This document shows, in pieces, positions 1 through 8,234 of a DNA stretch of 41,885 nucleotides. Under the pieces are notes generated by a model that searched no databases, was not told the DNA's origin, and saw nothing but the letters and a program-made list of their open reading frames with translations. This stretch comes from Solobacterium sp. (GTDB taxonomy: Bacteria > Bacillota_I > Bacilli_A > Erysipelotrichales > Erysipelotrichaceae), in contig JAFYGX010000238.1 in NCBI GenBank assembly GCA_017543025.1, forward strand, positions 1-41,885, read 5' to 3'. Both the position numbers and the translations under genes were made by a program. Numbering within the stretch: position 1 is the stretch's first letter; each line of letters begins with the position of its first letter.

Positions 1-121
1 CAAAGTGAACATCTATGTTGCGCACTAATTTGACTGAGTTTTGTGGTGAGCCGGATGCGTTAATAGTGCATGTCCGGTTCAAACGGGGACTTTACGTGGT
101 GACGCGTAATTTTACCTAAGA
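1..121 (+). mobile_element. 3' end of a group II intron (domains V and VI)
   Basis: Positions 48-80 fold as a group II intron domain V: an 8-bp lower stem (GAGCCGGA with TCCGGTTC), the AGC catalytic triad at 49-51, a two-base bulge (TG, 71-72) on the 3' strand and a short upper stem. Positions 85-117 fold as domain VI: a stem TTACGTG/CGCGTAA closed by a GTGA (GNRA) tetraloop, with an unpaired A at 114 as candidate branch point, 7-8 nt before the expected 3' splice site near 121. Positions 1-47 would be the end of domain IV. The intron body and any reverse transcriptase lie outside the window to the left. The intron class and exact 3' end are not determined. Confidence 0.82.
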
Positions 122-524
122 GATGAATATCCTTATTCCATGCGGCGACCAGAATGCAGAAGGCGTTCTGCACAAAGCCGACCAGAAGCCCGAGTCCGAG
201 CATCTTCCAGTTGTTGCCTTTCATTCGCGGAGTGATCGCATGAATGATCGGGCGGTTGTATTTTGTGATCAGAATATAGCCGATTGTGGCGATCCAGGCG
301 CCGATCGTTATGAAATATTCCAGCAGGACCGAAACGTACGGCTGATTCTTATCCAGAAACATGGTCAGAGGCGCCGTGATGAGTGAGCCGAAGACGGACT
401 CCAGCACCGTCAGCAGGATCACAACCAGCGTGATGATCGTAATGTAGTCGTGCCAGGTGAAACGCTCTGTGTGAAACTGATGCAGAAATTCTTTCTTTTT
501 AACCGCAGCTGAAGGTTCAGACAT
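60..524 (-). pseudogene. CPBP-type intramembrane protease, N-terminal part, interrupted by the group II intron
   Basis: Reading leftward from the ATG at 522-524 (preceded by AAAGGGG at 533-539), about 135 residues look like the N-terminus of a CPBP/Abi membrane metalloprotease. There is a charged cytoplasmic start, hydrophobic segments near residues 25-55, 62-85 and 107-128, and the sequence AAWNKDIHL. At about position 121 the frame enters the group II intron and runs about 19 foreign residues to a stop at 60-62. The catalytic EExxxR and later His motifs are missing because they would lie beyond the intron. The intron is antisense to this gene, so it cannot be spliced from this gene's mRNA and the gene is probably inactive. 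The family call rests on fold pattern and length, not on catalytic residues. Confidence 0.6.
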
Positions 525-738
525 TTATATAATTCCCCTTTCAATAAAATGCCGGTAAATCCAATATGCACTATTATAATATGATTCAGATCGACAGCTT
601 ATCAAACTGCAGTCCGTAACAGGACTTAAGGGATTTCCTGCAGGATGGAAACCTGGGCCGCAGGACGTCCGGTCCGGCTGCAGGGATGCATAATTACAGC
701 CGGAAACACATACGGGAGATGGAAGGGAGTTGTCAGGT

Positions 739-1158
739 ATGAAGAAATCAGAGGAAGAACTGTACCAGACACCGTACTGGATCATTGATATCCTGCCGGA
801 GCGGGTGATGGAAAAACATGCCGGCAGTTATTCTGCAGTTGAACAGTATTATCTCAGACAGCCGCGGCTGGCTGAAGTGAAGAAAAAGCATATCAATGTG
901 ATCCTGAAGCTGAACTGTTACCGCGACCTTTATATCGGGGAAGAGCAGGAGCGCAATCCGTCACCGGATACGATTGCACATGAAATGCGGAACCGTTATC
1001 TCTGCATCTTTGCCGGTGAGGCGATGATTGTATCGGAGCCGGATGAGCTTTACATGACGCTTTACAACCCGGACGAGTCTTTACTGAATCTGATCCGCAT
1101 GCTTGCATTTGCGGAAGGGCTGTTTGTCTGGAAGCCGGAAGAACAGAATGATTCCTGA
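739..1158 (+). CDS. Unknown cytosolic protein, 139 aa
   Basis: I do not recognise a named family. The product is soluble and charged, with no signal peptide or membrane segment. It contains the phrase YIGEEQERNPSPDTIAHEM in the middle and a leucine-rich C-terminal helix (LLNLIRMLAFAEGLF). I chose ATG 739 because GGAAGGGAG at 721-729 is correctly spaced from it; an in-frame TTG at 730 directly abuts that site. It stands alone, divergent from the interrupted protease gene, with 150 bp before the next gene. Confidence 0.75.
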   Translation: MKKSEEELYQTPYWIIDILPERVMEKHAGSYSAVEQYYLRQPRLAEVKKKHINVILKLNCYRDLYIGEEQERNPSPDTIAHEMRNRYLCIFAGEAMIVSEPDELYMTLYNPDESLLNLIRMLAFAEGLFVWKPEEQNDS

Positions 1159-1312
1159 TCAATTACTTCGACGGATTGATTCGGTCAATTGATTCTGACA
1201 GAAGCTGTTTTCATTCCATACGGCGAATGAAATGATAAGATATAGACAGCTGAACTAATTTACTGAATGCTTTACCATTGTTATTTAAGGACCATAAAGG
1301 AGGAAATTCACA

Positions 1313-1441
1313 ATGGGTAAGAAAGACAGAGAAATCTCAGTTCCGTTACTGGCGTTTACATTCTTTTTCGCAATCGGCATCTATATTCTTCTGCTGGGAT
1401 TCTATTTCTGGCACTGGCACAAGCAGGATGGAGTCGAGTGA
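1313..1441 (+). CDS. Small single-pass membrane protein, 42 aa
   Basis: A short frame with an excellent ribosome binding site (AAAGGAGG, 1297-1304, 8 bases before the ATG) encodes a basic N-terminus (MGKKDRE), one hydrophobic stretch of about 24 residues (residues 10-34, rich in F, I and L) and a short polar tail with HWHKQD. An intrinsic terminator follows at 1484, so it appears to be its own transcription unit. The function is unknown. Size and topology resemble small membrane regulators or toxin-like peptides, but nothing in the context decides this. The strong Shine-Dalgarno site and the terminator are the main reasons to believe it is real. Confidence 0.6.
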   Translation: MGKKDREISVPLLAFTFFFAIGIYILLLGFYFWHWHKQDGVE

Positions 1442-1483
1442 TCGCTCTCTGTATCAGCCTGAAGAATCAGTAACAAACATCCG

Positions 1484-1509
1484 ATCCAGTCTCAGAGGAC
1501 TGGATTTTT
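1484..1509 (+). terminator. Intrinsic terminator after the 42-aa gene
   Basis: ATCCAGTC (1484-1491) pairs perfectly with GACTGGAT (1498-1505) around a 6-base loop and is followed by TTTTC. Confidence 0.8.
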
Positions 1510-1572
1510 CATATCAGGAATACCAGCTGGCAGAACCAGTGCGTTTCATGAATCAGAAGATACCGTGTTCGG

Positions 1573-1578
1573 TATAAT
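1573..1578 (+). promoter_or_regulatory. Possible -10 box for the moxR operon
   Basis: A perfect TATAAT lies about 70 bases before the MoxR start codon, in the gap after the preceding terminator. No good -35 box is seen at 17 bp, so this is tentative. Confidence 0.35.
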
Positions 1579-1645
1579 GACAGCAGAAAGAGCGGCAGTT
1601 TCATGCGTGTCTGCAGCTGTCCGGAACATTGCGGGAGTCAGAATT

Positions 1646-2566
1646 ATGATTGATAAACTTCGGAATCAGATCAGGAAAACATTTGTCGGCAAGGAAGACG
1701 TTACGGATCATGTGATTATCTGCCTGCTTGCGGGCGGTCATGTACTTCTTGAGGACGTTCCCGGTGTTGGAAAGACTACACTGGCCAGAACGATTGCCGG
1801 ATCAACAGACTGCAGTTTCGGGCGGATCCAGTTTACGCCGGATACGCTGCCGTCAGATGTTGTTGGGGTCTCTGTATACAATCCGAAAACAGGGGGGTTT
1901 GACTATAAAGAAGGGGCGATTATGCGGCAGATTGTTCTGGCTGATGAAATTAACCGGACATCTCCGAAAACCCAGGCGAGCCTTCTGGAAGCGATGGCAG
2001 AAGGGAGCGTGACAACAGATGGCGTCAGGCGGGCTCTGCCGCAGCCGTTCATGGTAATCGCAACACAGAATCCGATTGAGTTTCTCGGCACCTATCCGCT
2101 GCCGGAAGCTCAGATGGACCGGTTTATGATGCGGCTGTCGATCGGATATCCTGCCCGGCAGGAAGAAATTGAACTGACGAAACAGTTTCTTTCCGGAAAG
2201 CTGATGGAAGAAACAGAGCCGGTATGCACCGGGGAAGATATTCTGAACATGCGGAAACAGGTTTCCGCTGTCCATGTCAGCGATGCGGTAATTGCATATA
2301 TTCAGGAAATTACAGATCTGACAAGAAATGAAGAGCGGTTTGTTCTCGGGGCCAGTCCGCGGGCAACCCTGATGCTTGCGGCAGCCTCCAGAGCCTGCGC
2401 GTTTCTTGCGGGACGGGACTATGTGAAGCCGGATGATGTGAAAGCGGTGGCAGTGAATGTCCTCCATCACAGGCTGGTGCTCACTTCCGAGGCACGCATC
2501 CGCCGTGAAAATCCGGATGCGATACTCGGAACGCTGATCGCAAGGGCAAAAATACCCGGAGTATGA
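1646..2566 (+). CDS. MoxR-family AAA+ ATPase
   Basis: A 306-residue MoxR ATPase, a chaperone-like AAA+ protein thought to help mature or activate VWA- or DUF58-domain partners. The Walker A motif EDVPGVGKTTLA lies near residues 36-47 and Walker B LADEINR near 100. The MoxR signature TYPLPEAQMDRF follows the sensor ATQNP. ATG 1646 is chosen because GCGGGAG at 1631-1637 precedes it at a normal distance and the family begins with a short helix before 'GKE'. An in-frame upstream extension to 1565 lacks a ribosome site. It is the first gene of a three-gene operon, 6 bp before the DUF58 gene. The MoxR-DUF58-transglutaminase order is a widespread conserved set. Confidence 0.93.
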   Translation: MIDKLRNQIRKTFVGKEDVTDHVIICLLAGGHVLLEDVPGVGKTTLARTIAGSTDCSFGRIQFTPDTLPSDVVGVSVYNPKTGGFDYKEGAIMRQIVLADEINRTSPKTQASLLEAMAEGSVTTDGVRRALPQPFMVIATQNPIEFLGTYPLPEAQMDRFMMRLSIGYPARQEEIELTKQFLSGKLMEETEPVCTGEDILNMRKQVSAVHVSDAVIAYIQEITDLTRNEERFVLGASPRATLMLAAASRACAFLAGRDYVKPDDVKAVAVNVLHHRLVLTSEARIRRENPDAILGTLIARAKIPGV

Positions 2567-2572
2567 GAGATT

Positions 2573-3733
2573 ATGAAACGGAATAAATGGATTCTGCTGG
2601 GACTCTGGCTGCTGTCTCTGGCAGGTATCTCTCTGCAGGGAGGGCCTGTCACTTACGGAATCTTTTTTCTGCTGACACTGCTTCCGTTACTGTCTCTGTT
2701 CTATCTGTTTCTGGAGTATTCGCTGTTCCGGATCTATCAGGAAACAGAAGGAAACGTGCTTGTATGCAATCATCCGTGCGTGTTCCATTTCAGCCTGCAG
2801 AACGAAAGCCCGATCCTGTTTTCAGGAGTCAGGGTGCGGTTTTACGCTTCCTTCTCTTCGATCAGCGGATTATCGGATGAAACGGTTTTTGAACTGCATC
2901 CGCATACCGGGGTGCGCAGAGAAACAACCATTGTCTGCCATTACAGGGGAGAATATGAAATCGGAATAAAGGAGATCGAAATACATGATCTGTTTCGTCT
3001 TTTTTCAGTGACTTACCGGAATCCGGAACCGTATACCGTTCATGTAAAACCGGACAGAATCGTGCTGAATGGCCGGAAGAGCCAGAATCTGATTTCAGAA
3101 TCGTTCAATGATTCGGCTGTGAATCCGTCCGCACTGGATGTACTGGTGAATGAATATGTGCCCGGTGATGATCCGCGAAGAATCAGCTGGAAAGTCAGCG
3201 GGGCTGTCGGAACGCTGATGGTACGGCGACAGATCGGAGAAGAACAGGAAGGCATCGGTATCCTGCTGGAGCCGAAACGCTTCAGCGACCAGCCGGAAGT
3301 GTATCTGCCGCTGGAAAACAAGCTGCTGGAGACGGTGATTGCGCTGAATCTTCTGTTCATGCAGGAGGGAGTGCCGGTCGAAACCTGTATTTACGAACGG
3401 GATGCAGAATCGCTGATTGTCGGGCGTACCCGCGGATTTGAACAGTTTTATGAGCGGATGTGCAGCTATCGGTTTGAACAGGATCATTCCTCCGCACTGC
3501 TGTTTGAAGCAGTCCGCAGGAAGCGCTCGGTCTTTGGCCGAAAAGCGGTATTTTTCATTCTGCACGAGTGGAACACGGAAGCGGAGGTACTGGCAGAAGA
3601 CCTGCTGCGCAATGGTACGGCGGTTACCGTCATCCTGATCCGTGAGGAAACCGGAATACCGGAAGGGCTGAAAGACCGCATCCTGTTTATTTCCTTTGCG
3701 CCGGACGCAAAGCTGAATGAGGTGTTTCAATGA
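2573..3733 (+). CDS. DUF58 domain membrane protein
   Basis: A 386-residue protein with two N-terminal hydrophobic segments (about residues 7-25 and 27-50), followed by a beta-rich extracytoplasmic or cytoplasmic region. The DUF58 signature PGDDPRRISWKVSG sits around residues 195-210, then VRRQIGEEQEG and a VWA-like C-terminal region. DUF58 proteins are the usual partners of MoxR ATPases. It starts 6 bp after the MoxR stop, and its stop overlaps the next start (ATGA at 3730-3733), so the three genes are translationally coupled. The precise role is unknown for the family; a function in cell-envelope assembly or secreted-protein processing is inference. Confidence 0.9.
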   Translation: MKRNKWILLGLWLLSLAGISLQGGPVTYGIFFLLTLLPLLSLFYLFLEYSLFRIYQETEGNVLVCNHPCVFHFSLQNESPILFSGVRVRFYASFSSISGLSDETVFELHPHTGVRRETTIVCHYRGEYEIGIKEIEIHDLFRLFSVTYRNPEPYTVHVKPDRIVLNGRKSQNLISESFNDSAVNPSALDVLVNEYVPGDDPRRISWKVSGAVGTLMVRRQIGEEQEGIGILLEPKRFSDQPEVYLPLENKLLETVIALNLLFMQEGVPVETCIYERDAESLIVGRTRGFEQFYERMCSYRFEQDHSSALLFEAVRRKRSVFGRKAVFFILHEWNTEAEVLAEDLLRNGTAVTVILIREETGIPEGLKDRILFISFAPDAKLNEVFQ

Positions 3734-5934
3734 CCGGGTTTCTGTATGACATAATAATCACTGTAGTTATGACACTTTCGGCTGTGCTTCCGGTATGCGT
3801 GCTGTTTTTTCCGAAACTGATCACCATGACGCTCTATGCGGTGATATTTGCGGGTACGGCAGGATTTCTGCTGGCAAAGCGGCTGAAGCCTTCCGGCAGA
3901 GTTCTCTTTGCGGGTGCACTTGCGGTATTGACCGCAGGTGCGCTGGTTTCTCTGAAACCGTCAGAACGGATGGAACGGGTTCTGAATGACCTGTGGATGG
4001 TTCCCGCAGTGCTGACCTGCCTGCTTACGGTTCTGGCAGAACCGGCAGTGAGGAAAAACCGCAGGCTGTTTCTGATTCCGCAGAGCCTGATTGTCGCAGC
4101 ACTGGCCGTAAGTCTGTTTGCCGGAATCCGTATCGGTAAGCCAGTTGTTCTGATTTTGCTGTTCTGTTTTCTTCTGATGCATCTTGAATCCGTACAGCGG
4201 GGATGGAAGCGGGAAGGCGGCGGCAGCCCGGAAATGAGAACGCTGTGTCTGTTTCCGTTTCTGCTGGTGCTGATGGGAAGCCTGTTTCTGATCCGGATGC
4301 CGGAAGCGCCGTTTGACTGGACATTTGTGCGAAACGCTGCAGAGAAAGTGCATTCCGTTTATGAGCTGCTGATCGAATCATTTGAACTGCGTCAGAGCTG
4401 GACGGAAGGAGAAGCTGTCGTCGGATTTTCCGACCGGGCAAACTTCTTCGGAAACGTGCGCACCGATTCATATACAGTTATGAAGATTGACTCACCGGTT
4501 TCGAATGGCATGGTGTATCTTTCGGGCCGCAGCTTTGACACGTTTGACGGGAGAACGTGGACCAAACAGGATGAATCACAGGAAGATCACAGAATCACAG
4601 ATCTTCTGGAAACATCTGCAGCTGTGTTTCACAGTGATCCGGATCATATCTACGATTATCTGCGGAAATCGTCTTTTGAGATAAATCTGGAAGGAATCCG
4701 TTCTTCACATGTGTTCTCACCCGCAAAGTCTCTTCCGGAGGTCAGAAACCGGACGGTTCATAATGAAGGCGGCGATCTGTATTTTTCAAACCGGCGGGTC
4801 CGCAGATACCGGATGGAATTCTTCCTGCTGAACTGGACGTATGACGGTCTGAGTGAACTGCTGCATAGTGCTGATCCAGAAGGGGAAGAGGCGTCGCTGA
4901 AGGAAGCGGCAGAGTGGCTGCGGAGCCAGGGAATACCGGCAAATGCGGATGTGAATGCACTGAAAAGCTATAAGGAAGAAGTATACCGTATTTACTGCCC
5001 GAAGACAGCTCTCTCTGAAGAAGTAATGTCTCTGCTGGATCAGAGGCTCGAAAATACTTCCGGAAGTTATGAAAAACTCAGACAAATCGAATCCTTTCTT
5101 TCTTCCATGACCTATACCGGTCAGCCGGGAGAGCTGCCGGAAGAAGTGAACTCACCGGAAGCCTTTGCGGACTATCTGATTCTTGACTCACAGCGTGGAT
5201 ACTGCACGCATTTTGCGACAGCGTTTGTTCTGCTGGCAAGAGCTCAGGGTATCCCGGCAAGATATATACAGGGGTACAGCTTCATGACGCAGATCGGCGT
5301 TACGGAAGTTCGCTCCGATCATGCGCACGCCTGGCCGGAAGCCTATGTGGAAGGAATCGGCTGGATCGGATTTGAACCGACGCCGGGATATAAAGTGGAC
5401 TCCGGCTGGAAAATACGGAGCAGAAGAGAAACGGAAACCGGTACGGCTTATCAGTATGCGGTGGAAGAAGAGGACGAAGAGGAAGCGGATGAAGCCGGTC
5501 AGACCAGACAGGAACAGCAGATTCAGAATCGCCCGGGTGCGTCGGCCAAAGCGGATTTTCCGGTTATTCCTGTTGTTCTGTTTCTGCTTGGTGCACTGCT
5601 GCTGGCTGTGATAAGAAAGAAACGGTATCAGCGGATGAGTGATGCGGAAAAAATCATAGTTCAGTCACGCAGATGTCTTCGGCACCTGAAGCTGCTGGGC
5701 TATACGGTAAGACCGGGAGAAACCCTGACGGAATTCGGTCAGAGAGCAGTGAAAGGGCTGCCGGAAGATCTGCTGACCTTTCTGCCGCTGTATGAAAAAG
5801 TGCTCTACAGTGGGAAAGATGTGCTTCCTGCGGAAGTGAACGATGCGGAAACTGCCGCCCGCAACCTGCTGAAGTACTGGCTTTACCGCAATCTGAAGCG
5901 TAAAAAACAGGATGCGGAGCCGGAAGAAGAATAG
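3730..5934 (+). CDS. TgpA-like membrane transglutaminase/protease-like protein
   Basis: A 734-residue protein: about six membrane segments in the first 200 residues, an extracytoplasmic region, a transglutaminase-like core, an acidic linker (EEEDEEEADE), another membrane segment near 615-637 and a cytoplasmic DUF4129-like tail. The catalytic Cys is C492 in RGYCTHFATAF and the catalytic His is H533 in DHAHAWPEAY. The third triad position, often Asp in 'DPTPG', is Glu here (GFEPTPGY). Such proteins are thought to be cysteine-protease or transglutaminase-type enzymes acting at the envelope. It overlaps the DUF58 gene by 4 bp and ends the operon. No convincing terminator was seen in the 205 bp before the convergent regulator gene. 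Confidence 0.9.
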   Translation: MTGFLYDIIITVVMTLSAVLPVCVLFFPKLITMTLYAVIFAGTAGFLLAKRLKPSGRVLFAGALAVLTAGALVSLKPSERMERVLNDLWMVPAVLTCLLTVLAEPAVRKNRRLFLIPQSLIVAALAVSLFAGIRIGKPVVLILLFCFLLMHLESVQRGWKREGGGSPEMRTLCLFPFLLVLMGSLFLIRMPEAPFDWTFVRNAAEKVHSVYELLIESFELRQSWTEGEAVVGFSDRANFFGNVRTDSYTVMKIDSPVSNGMVYLSGRSFDTFDGRTWTKQDESQEDHRITDLLETSAAVFHSDPDHIYDYLRKSSFEINLEGIRSSHVFSPAKSLPEVRNRTVHNEGGDLYFSNRRVRRYRMEFFLLNWTYDGLSELLHSADPEGEEASLKEAAEWLRSQGIPANADVNALKSYKEEVYRIYCPKTALSEEVMSLLDQRLENTSGSYEKLRQIESFLSSMTYTGQPGELPEEVNSPEAFADYLILDSQRGYCTHFATAFVLLARAQGIPARYIQGYSFMTQIGVTEVRSDHAHAWPEAYVEGIGWIGFEPTPGYKVDSGWKIRSRRETETGTAYQYAVEEEDEEEADEAGQTRQEQQIQNRPGASAKADFPVIPVVLFLLGALLLAVIRKKRYQRMSDAEKIIVQSRRCLRHLKLLGYTVRPGETLTEFGQRAVKGLPEDLLTFLPLYEKVLYSGKDVLPAEVNDAETAARNLLKYWLYRNLKRKKQDAEPEEE

Positions 5935-6139
5935 GGTTTTACCAGAAAAACTGTGCGCCAGCGGGACGTCCGCAGTATTCAGCGTCAGGGAATCGCTGAG
6001 AGATACTTCAGAAAACAATCAGGCAGATTCTTATACAGCAGAGAGATCAAATCATGCGGATTGCGGTTATGTGATTTCTGAGAAGGAACAGATGGCCGTC
6101 TGTCTGCATTTTCGTTCGCTGCAGGCGGTTCGGTATGTT

Positions 6140-7027
6140 CTATACGGGAGAGGCATCCTCCTTTATGGCGTGAATCTGCCGGTATTCATTCGGGGAGATT
6201 CCATATTCCTTTCGGAAGGCGCGGTAAAAGCTGGAATAATCATTGAATCCGTATTCCGTACATGCATCGGTGATGTTCGCTTCATTTATGATTGCACCGG
6301 CTATGAATTCCAGCCGTTTTTTGATGATGTACTGATGAATGGATATGCCGAGGTTCTCCTTGAACAGATGAGAAATGTAATACCTGGAAAGATAAAAGGC
6401 TTCACTGATGTCTTCCAGCGCGAGTGATTCGCTGATGTGGGAATTGATATACGAGAGTATTTTTGCGAAGAGGTCCTGTTCTTCCCGGTTATGACTCTGA
6501 TGTTCGGTTTCATAGACCCGGCGGTTCAGCGTGAGAATCAGATCATTGACGGAAAGAGAGATCATTGCGTCTTTTCCGTAGCGATCCGTATTTGTTTCTT
6601 CCAGCAGCCGGATTACCTTTGCCTGTATGGTATGGAAGTCGCTCTCTCTGAGCCGATATACATATCGATGGTTTACTGCTGCTTCCTGCATGAGCCAGAT
6701 GTAATCAACAGACTCCTCCGAAAGTCTCTGACAGTATTCCTTTGAGATCCAGAAGACAAACCTCCGGTATGGTTTTTCAGGGGAGTGTACAACACCGCGG
6801 TGTACTACCCCCGGCGGAACCAGAACAATGTCGCCCGTTTTCAGAGGGATTTTCTGATCCCGAAGCTCCATGGAAACATCGCCGTCAATGAAAATATAGA
6901 ATTCGTAATAATCATGGGAATGACGGCCGACGGACTGGAAATTGACATCACTGTAGTAATAGATTTCAAAATCCTGTTCTGTCATGTGCTGACGGGTGTT
7001 GAATGCCGAACGGAGTTTGCTTTTCAT
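6140..7027 (-). CDS. AraC-family regulator with N-terminal cupin domain, probably of uxuAB
   Basis: A 295-residue transcription factor. Residues 20-100 form a cupin-like sugar-sensing domain (HSHDYYEFYIFIDGD, then GDIVLVPPGVVHRG). The last 100 residues hold the two AraC helix-turn-helix units: ALEDISEAFYLSRYYISHLFK and the signature ITDACTEYGFNDYSSFYRAF, followed by FRKEYGISPNEYR. It is divergent from uxuA with about 120 bp between starts, so it most likely senses a uronate intermediate or glucuronide and controls uxuAB. The effector is inferred from the neighbours only. It converges with the transglutaminase gene. Confidence 0.9.
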   Translation of the reverse strand: MKSKLRSAFNTRQHMTEQDFEIYYYSDVNFQSVGRHSHDYYEFYIFIDGDVSMELRDQKIPLKTGDIVLVPPGVVHRGVVHSPEKPYRRFVFWISKEYCQRLSEESVDYIWLMQEAAVNHRYVYRLRESDFHTIQAKVIRLLEETNTDRYGKDAMISLSVNDLILTLNRRVYETEHQSHNREEQDLFAKILSYINSHISESLALEDISEAFYLSRYYISHLFKENLGISIHQYIIKKRLEFIAGAIINEANITDACTEYGFNDYSSFYRAFRKEYGISPNEYRQIHAIKEDASPV

Positions 7028-7056
7028 ATGTTCATGTTTACAGAAAACAGCAAGAT

Positions 7057-7083
7057 TTGCAATATACGCAACAAGTATCGCAA
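7057..7083. promoter_or_regulatory. Repeated half-sites in the araC-uxuA divergent region
   Basis: TTGC at 7057-7060 faces GCAA at 7068-7071, and the word CGCAA recurs 12 bp apart (7067-7071 and 7079-7083). These lie upstream of a TATAAA (7107-7112) that could be the uxuA -10 box, preceded by a poor -35 (TCGTTT, 17 bp spacing), as expected of an activator-dependent promoter. They are candidate AraC-protein sites, not proven. Confidence 0.35.
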
Positions 7084-7151
7084 TCGTTTGATTCGGCTGG
7101 GAACGGTATAAAAGAATCAGGAAAAAGAGCTGAGAAAAGGAGATGAAACCT

Positions 7152-8228
7152 ATGAAAATGACACTCAGATGGTACGGCCCCGGGCATGATACCGTAACGC
7201 TCGAACAGATCCGTCAGATTCCTGGTGTTACCGGAGTCATTACAACACTCTACGACAAGCAGCCGGGAGATCTCTGGACAAGAGAAGAGATTCGTGAACT
7301 TAAGAACACGGTGGAAGCATCCGGATTGAAGATTGAAGGAATTGAAAGCGTGAATGTTTCGGACGCCATCAAGACCGGTTCTGCAGATCGGGACAAAGAC
7401 ATTGCGACTTACATTCAGTGCCTTGAAAACCTTGGCAGGGAAGATATTCACCTTGTCTGCTATAACTTCATGCCGGTATTTGACTGGACCAGAACCGAGC
7501 TGGCAAGAAAGCGGGAAGACGGTTCGACCGTACTCGCCTATACGCAGGAAGCGGTCGATGCGCTGGATCCGGAAAAGATGTTCGACTCCATTGCCGGTGA
7601 TATGAACGGAACTGTCATGCCGGGTTGGGAGCCGGAACGCATGGCGAAAGTAAAAGAGCTCTTCGCACTCTACAAAGATATCGATAATGAGAAGCTCTTT
7701 GAAAATCTGGTTTATTTCCTGAAGGCAATCATGCCGGTATGCAACAAGTATGACATTAAGATGGCAATTCACCCGGATGATCCGGCATGGTCTGTATTCG
7801 GACTTCCGCGTATCATCATCAACAAGGAAAACATTTTGCGGATGATGCATGCGGTGGATGATGTGCATAACGGTGTTACCTTCTGTTCCGGAAGCTACGG
7901 CACCAATCTGGCAAACGATCTGCCGGATATGATCCGCAGCCTGAAAGGCCGCGTGCACTTCGCGCATGTACGCAACCTGAAGTTTCATTCTCCGACCAAC
8001 TTCGAAGAGGCTGCGCATCTTTCCAGCGATGGCACCTTCGATATGTATGAAATTGTAAAAGCGCTGTATGAAATCGGCTTTGACGGACCGATCCGTCCGG
8101 ACCATGGCCGTATGATCTGGGGCGAAGTGGCAATGCCGGGATATGGTCTCTATGACCGTGCCCTTGGCGCAGCATATATCAACGGTCTTTGGGAAGCAAT
8201 TGAAAAGAGTCATGAGAGAGGAGTGTAA
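7152..8228 (+). CDS. uxuA: Mannonate dehydratase
   Basis: UxuA (358 aa) dehydrates D-mannonate to 2-keto-3-deoxygluconate in the hexuronate pathway, using a metal ion in a TIM-barrel-type site. The start MKMTLRWYGPGHD is typical of the family. Further family landmarks are GIESVNVSDAIK, the metal-site region AIHPDDP, CSGSYGTN, HVRNLK and RPDHGRMIWGE. ATG 7152 is preferred over ATG 7143 because AAAGGAG (7136-7142) is 9 bases from 7152 but abuts 7143, and because homologues begin MKMT. It is followed after 6 bp by the SDR dehydrogenase gene, giving a two-gene operon under the divergent AraC regulator. Confidence 0.95.
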   Translation: MKMTLRWYGPGHDTVTLEQIRQIPGVTGVITTLYDKQPGDLWTREEIRELKNTVEASGLKIEGIESVNVSDAIKTGSADRDKDIATYIQCLENLGREDIHLVCYNFMPVFDWTRTELARKREDGSTVLAYTQEAVDALDPEKMFDSIAGDMNGTVMPGWEPERMAKVKELFALYKDIDNEKLFENLVYFLKAIMPVCNKYDIKMAIHPDDPAWSVFGLPRIIINKENILRMMHAVDDVHNGVTFCSGSYGTNLANDLPDMIRSLKGRVHFAHVRNLKFHSPTNFEEAAHLSSDGTFDMYEIVKALYEIGFDGPIRPDHGRMIWGEVAMPGYGLYDRALGAAYINGLWEAIEKSHERGV

Positions 8229-8234
8229 AATCAG

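Noticed and set aside
1160..1195. TCAATT...AATTGA hairpin after the 139-aa gene as a terminator
   Set aside because: Short AT-only stem, large loop and no T run.
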